Virus record (IMG/VR): IMGVR_UViG_3300036853_000164 | Coordinates: 1-58,173 of that record | Direction: 5' to 3' (one strand) | DNA from: a virus | DNA length: 58,173 nucleotides | Shown here: positions 41,182 through 48,217 of the stretch, in pieces | Numbering within the stretch: the first letter of the stretch is position 1 | Layout: each line of letters opens with the position of its first letter | The notes under the pieces: model-generated | Database searches by the model: none | What the model was told of the DNA's origin: nothing | Seen by the model: the letters and a program-made list of their open reading frames with translations, nothing else | Made by a program: the position numbers and the translations under genes

Positions 41182-41481
41182 TCAGCCAACCTTACGTTTG
41201 AAGGTGCGGGCAATTTCTAACAATTGCTCTTGCAAGTCCAGCGGCAGTTCACGGAACTCGTTTACAAGCGAGGGAGCCGCCGGATTGCGGCTCAAGAGGT
41301 CGTGCGGCGCGCAATGATAAACCTTCGCAGCCGCTTCCAAAAACGCCTGATTGTACGGCTCTTTGCCAGTTTCGAGCTTGCTTAGATAACTGCGGTCGAT
41401 GCCGATTTGCGCCGCCGCACCCTCTTGGGTGAGACCCTTGTGCTTCCGGTGTTCCCTGAAAAAATTAGTCTTTTCGGCCAT
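41182..41481 (-). CDS. XRE-family repressor, 99 aa
   Basis: HTH_XRE domain in residues 6-62: FREHRKHKGLTQEGAAAQIGIDRSYLSKLETGKEPYNQAFLEAAAKVYHC. The recognition helix is around IDRSYLSKLETG. No S24 peptidase follows, so RecA-stimulated self-cleavage is not expected, unlike lambda CI. The start ATG 41481 lacks a strong SD. It diverges from the Cro-like gene, with four operators around it, so it is the likely lysogeny repressor. The frame remains open upstream, but this looks fortuitous. Confidence 0.8.
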   Translation of the reverse strand: MAEKTNFFREHRKHKGLTQEGAAAQIGIDRSYLSKLETGKEPYNQAFLEAAAKVYHCAPHDLLSRNPAAPSLVNEFRELPLDLQEQLLEIARTFKRKVG

Positions 41482-41533
41482 GGGAACAGTCTTGTCCCAC
41501 GCCGGAATACCGTCCACGGACCCACTTGCACAT

Positions 41534-41566
41534 TGTGCTTGACATGCACTGTGCCCATATCGCACA
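41534..41566. promoter_or_regulatory. Operators O3 and O4 with rightward promoter
   Basis: O3 (41534-41550) is TGTGCT-N5-TGCACT and O4 (41550-41566) is TGTGCC-N5-CGCACA. They overlap by one base and their centres are 16 bp apart. A perfect -35 hexamer TTGACA (41539-41544) lies inside O3, ten bases after a further TGCACA half-site. Repressor binding would cover the -35 region and block the rightward promoter. The -10 box is unclear. Confidence 0.75.
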
Positions 41567-41575
41567 TTCGGCGAC

Positions 41576-41782
41576 ATGAAATGCATCACGCTATCGCAAT
41601 GGATGGAATGGCGCGGCCTCACCGACGAGCAATTTGCGGAACTCGTTGGCGTCGACCGCACGGCCATCAACCGCATCAAGCGCGGCGTCAATCGCCCGTC
41701 CTGGGAGTTGGCGGCCAGGATCAAGGTTGCGACTGAGGGCGCGGTGACCGCAGATTCGTTTTTGCCGGAGGTTGCGGCGTGA
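41576..41782 (+). CDS. Cro-like HTH protein, 68 aa
   Basis: Cro/CI-type helix-turn-helix over residues 5-55: LSQWMEWRGLTDEQFAELVGVDRTAINRIKRGVNRPSWELAARIKVATEGAVT. Small size and divergent placement opposite the repressor fit a Cro role. First gene of the plus-strand early operon. No SD is evident before ATG 41576, so the mRNA may be nearly leaderless. Confidence 0.8.
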   Translation: MKCITLSQWMEWRGLTDEQFAELVGVDRTAINRIKRGVNRPSWELAARIKVATEGAVTADSFLPEVAA

Positions 41783-41821
41783 TCGGCCTCGTAAACCCGC
41801 ACAACGAACCGATCGCCCGAC

Positions 41822-42004
41822 ATGGGCGTAATGGTCGCGATTCGCATGGTGGATGCCCCATGCCGCTGCAACAATACGCGCGGGGCGTTCATCGTGTTCT
41901 TTTTCGCCCGCGCCCCCATGATGAACGGCGGCTCGGTTGCCGTCCAGCAAGATTCGCATTTTGCCGCATCCCCTCAAATGTGGGGGCTGTGGAAATCCAC
42001 GTAA
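41822..42004 (+). CDS. Weakly supported small ORF, 60 aa
   Basis: The region 41783-42209 (about 430 bases) has no strong gene. This ORF begins at ATG 41822 and carries a short hydrophobic stretch (GAFIVFFFARAPMM). No SD precedes it. A longer GTG-start frame (41779-42210) has Arg/His/Pro-rich, shadow-like composition and was not accepted. Confidence 0.25.
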   Translation: MGVMVAIRMVDAPCRCNNTRGAFIVFFFARAPMMNGGSVAVQQDSHFAASPQMWGLWKST

Positions 42005-42084
42005 GCCCTCCTGACGTTCCTCCCCGTCAGCCCCGCTCACGGGCTGGCCACCTCGGGAGGCGTAAGTCCGTTTCCCGTTTTTCT

Positions 42085-42174
42085 TCACCCGATCAGCCAC
42101 ACCATCACCAAAAGGCACAGCGCGACCCAGGCGGAGATCAGAAGCCATCGGATGATCGTGCGACGCAATTCCAT
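42085..42174 (-). CDS. Tiny single-pass membrane protein, 29 aa, minus strand
   Basis: Minus-strand ORF with GAGGG about five bases before ATG 42174. It encodes a basic N-terminus (ELRRTIIR) and one membrane helix (WLLISAWVALCLLVMVWLIG), a typical small membrane protein. It lies in the otherwise empty space between the Cro-like gene and the next early gene. Confidence 0.4.
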   Translation of the reverse strand: MELRRTIIRWLLISAWVALCLLVMVWLIG

Positions 42175-42209
42175 CGGTTCCCTCGGGTTTCATTCGGGGA
42201 ACTTGTGTG

Positions 42210-42677
42210 ATGTACGCCCCCATGACAAATCTTGGCACTGCAGCGCGCCGCACACGATTTGAATATTGCGCGCACTGGGAACGCTTGGCTGCCGCGGTGG
42301 AGAAAATATTTCCCCGCAAAACGGCGTTTCATCTCAGCGCCTTGACCGGCCTTCGCCCGCGGGCCTGCTTCGAATTCCTGGGGCGTCGCTCCGGACTGTC
42401 GTCTGATGCACTGGTGCCAATGCTGCGCACCAAGCACGGCCCGGCCGTGTTGCGTGCGCTCCTCGGCGACGACTGCCGCGAGCCGTGGTGGATCGAGTTT
42501 CAAGTGATGTGGCGTCGCGTCGAAAACGAGCAATGGGAACGCGACCTGCGAGGCATTGATGATCAACATGCTCAAGCGCCTGCTCCACGCCGTCACCAAG
42601 CTGTTCGTGAAGTTAGACAAGCGGGCGCATCAACCGCGTCCGCGCCGTCATCCGTTCTGAAAGGGCGCCACCCATGA
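42210..42677 (+). CDS. Hypothetical protein, 155 aa
   Basis: ATG 42210 (GTG one codon before). The stop overlaps the next start (ATGA). Residues 10-105 look real (RTRFEYCAHWERLAAAVEKIFPRKTAFHLSALTGLRPRACFEFLGRRSGLSSDALVPML), reminiscent of a small HTH protein. The last 40 residues are Ala/Arg/Gln-rich. In that part an alternative frame (42559-42660) encodes a 33-aa basic peptide, MINMLKRLLHAVTKLFVKL..., so the true end is uncertain. Confidence 0.6.
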   Translation: MYAPMTNLGTAARRTRFEYCAHWERLAAAVEKIFPRKTAFHLSALTGLRPRACFEFLGRRSGLSSDALVPMLRTKHGPAVLRALLGDDCREPWWIEFQVMWRRVENEQWERDLRGIDDQHAQAPAPRRHQAVREVRQAGASTASAPSSVLKGRHP

Positions 42678-43030
42678 GTGACCGCAAGCTTGCCGATGCC
42701 CGCACGATTCATCCCCGCGCTCTTGCCGATTTGGGCGAGGAAGCCTGCATCGTCACGCTCGGCGTGGCAAGGGATTTGCGGAGTGGGGCGATACCGCCGG
42801 AACAGTACGATCAAAATTATTTTGACCGCTGGCAGACCGAATGTGGAACGGCGTGCTGCATAGCCGGCTGGATGACCATTCGCGGCGTTAATTACGCCCA
42901 ACTATTGAGGGTGCGAGGCGGCCTCTTTGGGACTTCCTATCGTAGACGAACTCCGAACGAGGCCGCCGACGCGATCGAACGCTACATCTGCGACGGCTCC
43001 CACGACCCTTGGGAATTACACGTCGCCTGA
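42674..43030 (+). CDS. Hypothetical protein, 118 aa
   Basis: ATG 42674 is coupled to the gene before it. Contains CGTACCIAGWMTIRG, followed by NEAADAIERYICDGSHDPWELH, a combination common in phage and bacterial proteins of unknown function, with two adjacent Cys. Soluble. Part of the early plus-strand operon. Confidence 0.7.
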   Translation: MSDRKLADARTIHPRALADLGEEACIVTLGVARDLRSGAIPPEQYDQNYFDRWQTECGTACCIAGWMTIRGVNYAQLLRVRGGLFGTSYRRRTPNEAADAIERYICDGSHDPWELHVA

Positions 43031-43097
43031 AATCCTAGTTCGTTCGCGTTTCCACGTACTCGCCCGATTTCATTTCCTCCGCACAGGGGATCGCGGA

Positions 43098-43583
43098 ATG
43101 CTTGCACCGACTGAACCAACCTGGACCGACGAGCGCGTCGCGCAGCTGCGGGAGCTGCAGGCCAAGCAATGGAGCGGGAGCCGCATCGCTGCCGAGCTCC
43201 GCCTCACGCGCAATCAGGTGATCGGCAAGCTCACCAGGCTCGGGCTCAGATGCACAAGCCAGCCGCCGACGCACAGTGGTCGCAACCCGGCGCGCAAGGC
43301 TCACCCCTTCAAGCGCAAGCCGAAGAAGATGGCCGGCACTGTGCGATATGGTGAGCCGGAGATGATGGCAAAGCGATTTGAGCTTGCCGACCTCCCGCTC
43401 GAGCCTCTCCCCGCAAGCCGGCGCTCGATCTTTGAACTGACCGAGGAGACGTGCAGATGGCCGATCGGTGATCCGCAGTCTTCTAACTTTTTCTTCTGCG
43501 GCGACCGTTCGATCGAGGGATTTCCGTACTGCGGACATCACACTCGGATGGCGTACGAGCCTTTGCAATCAAGGAGGCGATGA
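43098..43583 (+). CDS. gcrA: GcrA family cell-cycle regulator, 161 aa
   Basis: The N-terminal HTH (PTWTDERVAQLRELQAKQWSGSRIAAELR-LTRNQVIGKLTRLGL) is the GcrA signature, and the C-terminal part (SIFELTEETCRWPIGDP, FFFCGDRSIEGFPYCGHHTRMAY) is the conserved sigma70-binding domain, with Cys/His residues. GcrA recruits RNA polymerase at methylated promoters in Alphaproteobacteria. A phage copy may redirect host cell-cycle transcription. ATG 43098 has AGGGGA seven bases upstream. Length is close to host GcrA (about 170 aa). Confidence 0.9.
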   Translation: MLAPTEPTWTDERVAQLRELQAKQWSGSRIAAELRLTRNQVIGKLTRLGLRCTSQPPTHSGRNPARKAHPFKRKPKKMAGTVRYGEPEMMAKRFELADLPLEPLPASRRSIFELTEETCRWPIGDPQSSNFFFCGDRSIEGFPYCGHHTRMAYEPLQSRRR

Positions 43584-43584
43584 C

Positions 43585-43655
43585 GTGATCGCTGCTCTCT
43601 TTGAGGCCGCCGCATGAAAGCCCCGCCCCGCATCGTCGAGGAATTCGAGCGATGA
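43585..43655 (+). other. Two mini-ORFs linking gcrA and the DUF3850 gene
   Basis: GTG 43585 opens a 10-codon ORF (VIAALFEAAA) with AAGGAGG upstream. Its stop overlaps ATG 43614 of a 13-codon ORF (MKAPPRIVEEFER), whose stop overlaps the start of the next gene (ATGA both times). They may pass ribosomes along or be relics of deleted genes. Confidence 0.45.
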
Positions 43656-43987
43656 AAACACATGAGCTGAAATCGTGGCCTGATTACTTCGAGCCTGTAT
43701 TCCACGGCCAAAAGTGTTTTGAGCTCCGCAATAATGACCGGCGCTTCTCTGTCGGCGACAGACTGTTGATCCGCGAATGGGACGACCGGACCGGAAAGTA
43801 CACTGGCCGCGAAGTACGAAAGATCGTGAGTTATATGCTTGAGGGCGTCGGCCCTGGAGCGATCACACCGTTGCATGGGCTATCACGTGGTTACGTGATT
43901 TTATCCCTAGCGTCAGAGCCGACGGCCTATCAGATCGAGCATAAGCCGGACAAAGACGAATCCGGCGACGACATGCTGCCATGGTGA
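43652..43987 (+). CDS. DUF3850 (ASCH/PUA-like) protein, 111 aa
   Basis: Matches DUF3850: HELKSWPDYFEPVFHGQKCFELRNNDRRFSVGDRLLIREWDD and HGLSRGYVILSLAS. The fold is ASCH-like and related to PUA RNA-binding domains, so an RNA-associated role is possible. Common in phages. Coupled to the mini-ORF upstream. Confidence 0.85.
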   Translation: MKTHELKSWPDYFEPVFHGQKCFELRNNDRRFSVGDRLLIREWDDRTGKYTGREVRKIVSYMLEGVGPGAITPLHGLSRGYVILSLASEPTAYQIEHKPDKDESGDDMLPW

Positions 43988-43994
43988 GGACGCG

Positions 43995-44315
43995 ATGACC
44001 GACCTATTCGAATGGGGCAATGCCTTCCGCCGCACCGATCCGGTGACATCCTCCGCCGCGGCGCAATCCATGCATGCTATCGCCCAGGCGCACCATGCCG
44101 CTATCCTCGGGGTGTTGCGTGCCGCTGGCCGCCCCATGGCCGCCGAGCAGATCAGCGACCGTTGCGACCTCGATTATGTCGCCATCAACCGCCGTTTGAC
44201 CGAGTTGGAACGAGCCGGCCTGATTTACAAAACCACGGAGCGGCACCGCAATCGAAGCGGGCGGGCCGCGTTCCGGTATGCGCTGAAGGTGGAGGTGAGC
44301 AAACCATGCGCTTAA
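43995..44315 (+). CDS. Winged-helix DNA-binding protein, 106 aa
   Basis: Residues about 12-95 form a winged helix (DPVTSSAAAQSMHAIAQAHHAAILGVLRAAGRPMAAEQISDRCDLDYVAINRRLTELERAGLIYKTTERHRNRSGRAAF) of MarR/ArsR-like design, a frequent early phage regulator. Overlaps the next gene by ten bases. Confidence 0.75.
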   Translation: MTDLFEWGNAFRRTDPVTSSAAAQSMHAIAQAHHAAILGVLRAAGRPMAAEQISDRCDLDYVAINRRLTELERAGLIYKTTERHRNRSGRAAFRYALKVEVSKPCA

Positions 44316-44632
44316 TAACAGATGTACTGAGAGATATCCGCAAAGGGCGCCCGGTCGAGGAAGCCACCATGGCGCTCGCCGATGTGGTCAAGGCTGTCGA
44401 CGAAACCGGCAAGCCCGGCTCCGTGACTATCGTGCTCACGGTCAAACCAGCGAAGCACGGCGGCCCGGAAAAGGTTCTAGTCGCGGAAGTCAAGGCCAAG
44501 AAACCGATCGCCGAGATTGCGCCGGCCATCTTCTTCTCGGACGCCGATGGCGACCTGCACCGAACCGACCCGACGCAAGAGGAAATGAAATTCGAAACCG
44601 CCAAGGGCGCACCCGCGCCAACCTCGGCATAA
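44306..44632 (+). CDS. Hypothetical protein, 108 aa
   Basis: MRLITDVLRDIRKGRPVEEATMALADVVKAVDETGKPGSVTIVLTVKPAK then an alpha/beta region with AEVKAKKPIAEIAPAIFFSDADGDLHRTDP. This pattern appears in phage proteins immediately before DUF2303 genes. A DNA-metabolism role is likely from context, but not shown. Confidence 0.7.
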   Translation: MRLITDVLRDIRKGRPVEEATMALADVVKAVDETGKPGSVTIVLTVKPAKHGGPEKVLVAEVKAKKPIAEIAPAIFFSDADGDLHRTDPTQEEMKFETAKGAPAPTSA

Positions 44633-44645
44633 AAGGAGGGGATAG

Positions 44646-45464
44646 ATGACGGAAGCCAAGGAAATCGCAGAACTTGCCGTAAAGGCAGTAGAAAAGGCCC
44701 ATTTCGTGAGGAGCGAGGACGGCCGCGAGTTCCTCGTCGTGCCGCATGGCCACCACCAGGTCGAAGTCACTCTTCCTGATGCATTGCCGCTCTATGATCC
44801 GCATTTCATCAAGCAGGCCGTGACGCTGCAGACGACGGATTCGTTGAGCGATTATGTCAATCGCTACAAGAGCGCTGACACGCTTCTCTTTGCCGACATC
44901 AGCCAAAATCTGATCCGCGCGCAAGTCGACTATCATCCGGCGCCAACGAACGACCCGCCGGCCGGGCGCATCGCGCACGCTGCGACGCTCCAGTTAGCCT
45001 ATTCGACCGAATGGCACGAGTGGAACAAAATTTCCGGGCGCCTCATGGAGCAATTGGAGTTCGCGCGTTTCGTCGAGGAAAACGGTGCCGATGTGCGGGC
45101 GCCCACTGGCGCCGAACTACTCGAATGCGTCCGCGACCTCCAGGCTCACCGCAAGGTGAACTTTATCAAAGCCGTCCGCACCTCGTCGGAAAACGAGAAC
45201 TTCGAATATAGCGACGAGACGACCGCGACCTCGAAGAAAGGCGCGGTCGAGGTGCCGACAAAATTCAAGCTCGGCATTCCCGTTTATTTTGGAGAGCCGG
45301 ACGTCGAGGTCTTCGCCTTTCTGCGGTGGAAACTGACGGAGGGGAATCTGACTCTCGGCATCCAACTGCACCGGACCGAGCATGTGCGCCAGGCCGTATT
45401 CAAGGCCATCGTTCTGGCCGTCGGCGAGCGGACCTCCTGCCCTGTGGTATTCGGGAAAATCTGA
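44646..45464 (+). CDS. DUF2303 (YfdQ-like) protein, 272 aa
   Basis: Matches DUF2303: FLVVPHGHHQVEV, VTLQTTDSLSDYVNRYKSADTLLFADISQN, YHPAPTNDPPAGRIAHAATLQLAYSTEWHEWNKISGRLMEQLEFARFVEEN. Members occur in temperate phages near replication genes; function unknown. Full length (about 270 aa). GGAGGGG before ATG 44646. Confidence 0.85.
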   Translation: MTEAKEIAELAVKAVEKAHFVRSEDGREFLVVPHGHHQVEVTLPDALPLYDPHFIKQAVTLQTTDSLSDYVNRYKSADTLLFADISQNLIRAQVDYHPAPTNDPPAGRIAHAATLQLAYSTEWHEWNKISGRLMEQLEFARFVEENGADVRAPTGAELLECVRDLQAHRKVNFIKAVRTSSENENFEYSDETTATSKKGAVEVPTKFKLGIPVYFGEPDVEVFAFLRWKLTEGNLTLGIQLHRTEHVRQAVFKAIVLAVGERTSCPVVFGKI

Positions 45465-45506
45465 TCATGATCTCGCCGCCACAAGCCCCGGCGGGCTTGG
45501 CGAGCC

Positions 45507-45538
45507 GCGCCCCCGTTATTTCAGCGTAACGGGGGCGC
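45507..45538. terminator. Strong hairpin, probable terminator
   Basis: Perfect 12-bp stem (GCGCCCCCGTTA / TAACGGGGGCGC) with an 8-base loop between the DUF2303 and HNH genes. The following sequence is CATTTAAT, a short T-rich stretch. It may terminate the first part of the early transcript and be a target of antitermination. Confidence 0.65.
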
Positions 45539-45560
45539 ATTTAATGGCAGGGAGGGGACG

Positions 45561-46130
45561 ATGAGTGAGGAAAAGCAGGTTGAGCGCAAGCCTCTCTCCA
45601 AAAAGACACGCTTCGAGATATTCAAGCGCGATCGGTTCACTTGTCAGTATTGCGGACGAAAGCCGCCCGATGTTGTCCTTGAGGTTGACCACGTTGTCGC
45701 GGTGGTCGCAGGCGGTAGCAGCGAAGAGCACAACCTGCTTACGTCATGCTTCGATTGCAATCGCGGCAAGGCCAGCAATCCACTCGATATTCCGCCCCCA
45801 CTCGATCTGATGGAAAAACGGCGCCTAATCGAGGAGCGCCGCGAGCAAGTCAGAAGCTTTGAGGAATTCCTGGCTGAAATCAGGAATGAGGACGAGGACC
45901 GCGTCGACCAGGTTATCGCGGTCTATGACTATATGTTCAATGGACTGGAGCGGTTTTATTTTAGCCGCGCATCAATCCGCAACTTTCTCCAGCACCTTCC
46001 GCTTCCCGAAGTCCAAGAAGCCATGGAGCTCGCCTGCGAGCGCATGAGGGCGGGGAATGTGTTCCGATACTTCTGCGCCGTTTGCTGGAACAAGATCAGA
46101 GCGGGGCGGGGCGATGGCGAGGATTCGTAG
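45561..46130 (+). CDS. HNH endonuclease, 189 aa
   Basis: Classical HNH motif: LSKKTRFEIFKRDRFTCQYCGRKPPDVVLEVDHVVAVVAGGSSEEHNLLTSCFDCNRGKASN, with two C-x(2)-C pairs and D-H plus N residues in place. The C-terminal half is helical (MEKRRLIEERREQVRSFEEF). The start has GGAGGGGACG before ATG 45561. Overlaps the next gene by 17 bases. It may assist recombination or packaging. Confidence 0.85.
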   Translation: MSEEKQVERKPLSKKTRFEIFKRDRFTCQYCGRKPPDVVLEVDHVVAVVAGGSSEEHNLLTSCFDCNRGKASNPLDIPPPLDLMEKRRLIEERREQVRSFEEFLAEIRNEDEDRVDQVIAVYDYMFNGLERFYFSRASIRNFLQHLPLPEVQEAMELACERMRAGNVFRYFCAVCWNKIRAGRGDGEDS

Positions 46131-46989
46131 CGTTCATCCCGGCCTCTTCACGGACGAAGCCTTCATGTCGCTTTCCATGGAAGCGCGCGTCCTCATCATC
46201 GGTATATGGACCGAGGCGGACGATAACGGCGTCTTTGAATGGAAGCCGATTACCCTCAAGGCCCGTATCCTGCCGGCCGACAATGTGGACACTGTCACCC
46301 TACTGGCGGAACTGGCGCGCCTTGATTTCGTCAACAGGTTCGAAAATGGCGCATCCACATACGGAGCGGTTCGGAACTTCCACAAGTATCAGAGGCCTAA
46401 AAAGCCGAAAATTAAGTACGTGTTGCCTGATGAATTGAGAACCTATGTCGGAATTAGAAGTGGTGATGTCAGCGAAGTAGAGAACCAGTTCCCCACCGAG
46501 GAGGAACTTCCCTCGCAGAGGGAGGAGGGAGGAGGGAGGTTGGAGGAGGACGATGTATCCTCGCTTCGCTCGGAAGCGCGCGCGCGCGAAAATGAAATCG
46601 AGCGAAAGCCGCAAGCGCGCCTCACTGACCTCTGGAAACCACTTGAGGCGGGCTACCTCTATGCCAAATCAATTGGTTTGACGGACGCCGAAATCGTTCG
46701 CGAGGCGGAACGCTTCCGCAATCACGCCAAGCAATCCGACCGGGTATGCTCGGATTGGGATGCCGCGTGGCGGAACTGGGCGTTGAAGGCCCTTGAATTG
46801 CTTGGTCGCTCGATGCCGTCAACGCAGTCAAACGCCCCAGTCGGAATTCACGTCAAGGCAGATACGCCTCAATGGGATGCGTGGCGACGCCATCGCGGAA
46901 AATCCGCCCCGCGCGACAAAGACAACGGATGGTTTTTCCCGAGTGAGTGGCCCCCAGGAGCCGAGCCAAAGGAGGCGAAAGTTGCCTGA
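46114..46989 (+). CDS. Replication initiator-like protein, 291 aa
   Basis: The N-terminal domain (RIRSVHPGLFTDEAFMSLSMEARVLIIGIWTEADDNGVFEWKPITLKARIL, then YGAVRNFHKYQRPKKPKIKYVLP) is typical of phage O-like or DnaD-related replication proteins. A charged linker with a GGAGG-rich DNA tract follows, then a C-terminal part with WDAAWRNWALKALELLG. The gene probably binds the phage origin and loads host helicase, since no phage polymerase is visible. Confidence 0.75.
   Translation: MARIRSVHPGLFTDEAFMSLSMEARVLIIGIWTEADDNGVFEWKPITLKARILPADNVDTVTLLAELARLDFVNRFENGASTYGAVRNFHKYQRPKKPKIKYVLPDELRTYVGIRSGDVSEVENQFPTEEELPSQREEGGGRLEEDDVSSLRSEARARENEIERKPQARLTDLWKPLEAGYLYAKSIGLTDAEIVREAERFRNHAKQSDRVCSDWDAAWRNWALKALELLGRSMPSTQSNAPVGIHVKADTPQWDAWRRHRGKSAPRDKDNGWFFPSEWPPGAEPKEAKVA
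46517..46550 (+). other. Purine-rich GGAGG tract inside the replication gene
   Basis: Consecutive GGAGGAGGGAGG-type repeats lie in the linker-coding part of the replication gene, preceded by a small CCCTC-GCA-GAGGG hairpin (46510-46522). Phage origins often lie inside such linker regions, as in lambda gene O. Origin function is only inferred. Confidence 0.35.
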
Positions 46990-47200
46990 CCAAAAACCCA
47001 TATTATGGGGCCGCCCCCGCAAGCTCACTCCCGCCGGAGAGCGCGCTGTGGCGCGTGCCTTTGCCAAGGGCACCGCCCTCAAGGCCATCGCCCATCAGTT
47101 CCACATCAGCATCCCCCTCGTTTCCAAGCTGGCGCGAGAGGCCGGGCTACCTCTTCGTCCGCGGGGAGCGAAGCGCGTCCAGATCGGGGGGCCCGCATGA
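46982..47200 (+). CDS. HTH-type small protein, 72 aa
   Basis: TTG start at 46982 with an ideal AAGGAGG six bases upstream, overlapping the previous stop. The product (GRPRKLTPAGERAVARAFAKGTALKAIAHQFHISIPLVSKLAREAGLPLRPRG) is a helix-turn-helix resembling resolvase C-terminal domains. Likely DNA binding. Confidence 0.7.
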   Translation: MPDQKPILWGRPRKLTPAGERAVARAFAKGTALKAIAHQFHISIPLVSKLAREAGLPLRPRGAKRVQIGGPA

Positions 47201-47439
47201 CCGTCCACCAATCCCCGCCCCGCACTGCCCTCCACCTGTGCTCCGCCGTGGCCTGGGTGCCCGCCGGCGACGACCTCAACGACTGGCTCACGCTTGGGTG
47301 GGTGCAGCTTCCGCCCGAGGACTGGATCAGGATCGGGTGGGTGCCGGTGCATCTGTGCCTGTCCGCGGACGTGCGCAGCACGCTGGTCGGCTGGCCTTGT
47401 TTGTGTGAGGTGGCGGTGCCGGTGAGGAGGGTGGCGTGA
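47197..47439 (+). CDS. Hypothetical protein, 80 aa
   Basis: ATGA overlap with the gene before. Trp/Leu/Val-rich (VAWVPAGDDLNDWLTLGWVQLPPEDWIRIGWVPVHLCL), probably a small beta protein. Function unknown. Coupled to the next gene by GTGA. Confidence 0.55.
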   Translation: MTVHQSPPRTALHLCSAVAWVPAGDDLNDWLTLGWVQLPPEDWIRIGWVPVHLCLSADVRSTLVGWPCLCEVAVPVRRVA

Positions 47440-47645
47440 GCGGAATGATCTTTGGCACCACACTGGCACCCGGTGTCGAGGCTGGTGTACCGGCACCAGT
47501 GACGGCCGACCTCTCCATGCATTCCCGCGCACGGAGAAAAGGCCGACCGGTTAAATCTTGGTGGCAAGTTCGATGTGGCCGCCAAGTGATGCTGTCTCGC
47601 CACACACGCACACAAGTCATTGAACCGAAACACAAACAGATGTAG
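47436..47645 (+). CDS. Hypothetical basic protein, 69 aa
   Basis: GTG start at 47436 overlapping the previous stop. Lys/Arg/His-rich second half (RRKGRPVKSWWQVRCGRQVMLSRHTRTQV). No domain recognised; the ORF could be a spacer between real genes. Confidence 0.4.
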   Translation: MSGMIFGTTLAPGVEAGVPAPVTADLSMHSRARRKGRPVKSWWQVRCGRQVMLSRHTRTQVIEPKHKQM

Positions 47646-47677
47646 CGTTTCCGCTTCCCCTCGGGAGGGGCGCAATA

Positions 47678-48217
47678 TTGAAGTGGCACGCCATCCGCTC
47701 CACCCCCTCCGGCGAATTCCGCGCCATGCTCGGGATCGACTATGCTCGGATCGAGGTGTTCTTGCCGGTGGAAAAGATGTGGGGGCCCGAACGCAAGGGC
47801 CGCAAGACCAAGGTGCTTCGACCACTGATCCCGCGCTACCTATTTGCCCGGTTCGACGCCGGCCGCGACCTTACCAGGATCCTCGAGGTTGACGGTGTCG
47901 ACGATGTTCTGCGGATCGACGGCAAGCTCGGGTATGCCAACGAGGAGCTGGTCGCGGAGCTGAAGCGCTCCCAAGAGGTGGGCGGCTTTGATAGGACCGC
48001 TCGGCACCTGAACCTGACGGCCGGCGAGCGGCTAAAGATTGGCGACCGCCGGATAGGCGATATCGAGGGCCATTTCGAGAACTGGCGCGACGACCCTGCG
48101 GTTACGAAATTTGCCCGCAAGCTCAGGGCGACGCGCGCGAAAGATCGAATAAAGTTCGCCCTGGCCAACGGCATGATCATGAACGTGCCGGCGAACAAGG
48201 CGGAGAAGGCGGGGTGA
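47678..48217 (+). CDS. NusG-like antitermination protein, 179 aa
   Basis: Residues 1-95 match the NusG N-terminal domain (WHAIRSTPSGEFRAMLGI, VFLPVEKMWGPERKGRKTKVLRPLIPRYLFARFD). Residues about 110-150 fit a KOW-like domain (LTAGERLKIGDRRIGDIEGHFENW). Start is TTG 47678 with GGGAGGGG upstream. As the last gene of the early operon it is well placed to let RNA polymerase pass terminators and start late expression, similar to a phage antiterminator. Confidence 0.8.
   Translation: MKWHAIRSTPSGEFRAMLGIDYARIEVFLPVEKMWGPERKGRKTKVLRPLIPRYLFARFDAGRDLTRILEVDGVDDVLRIDGKLGYANEELVAELKRSQEVGGFDRTARHLNLTAGERLKIGDRRIGDIEGHFENWRDDPAVTKFARKLRATRAKDRIKFALANGMIMNVPANKAEKAG

Noticed and set aside
41182-41919. 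245-codon extension of the XRE repressor
   Set aside because: The extension would run across the operators and the Cro-like gene and has no HTH or other domain pattern; ATG 41481 fits the family.
41779-42210. 143-codon frame after the Cro-like gene
   Set aside because: Arg/His/Pro-rich composition, no SD and no domain; it looks like a non-coding frame.
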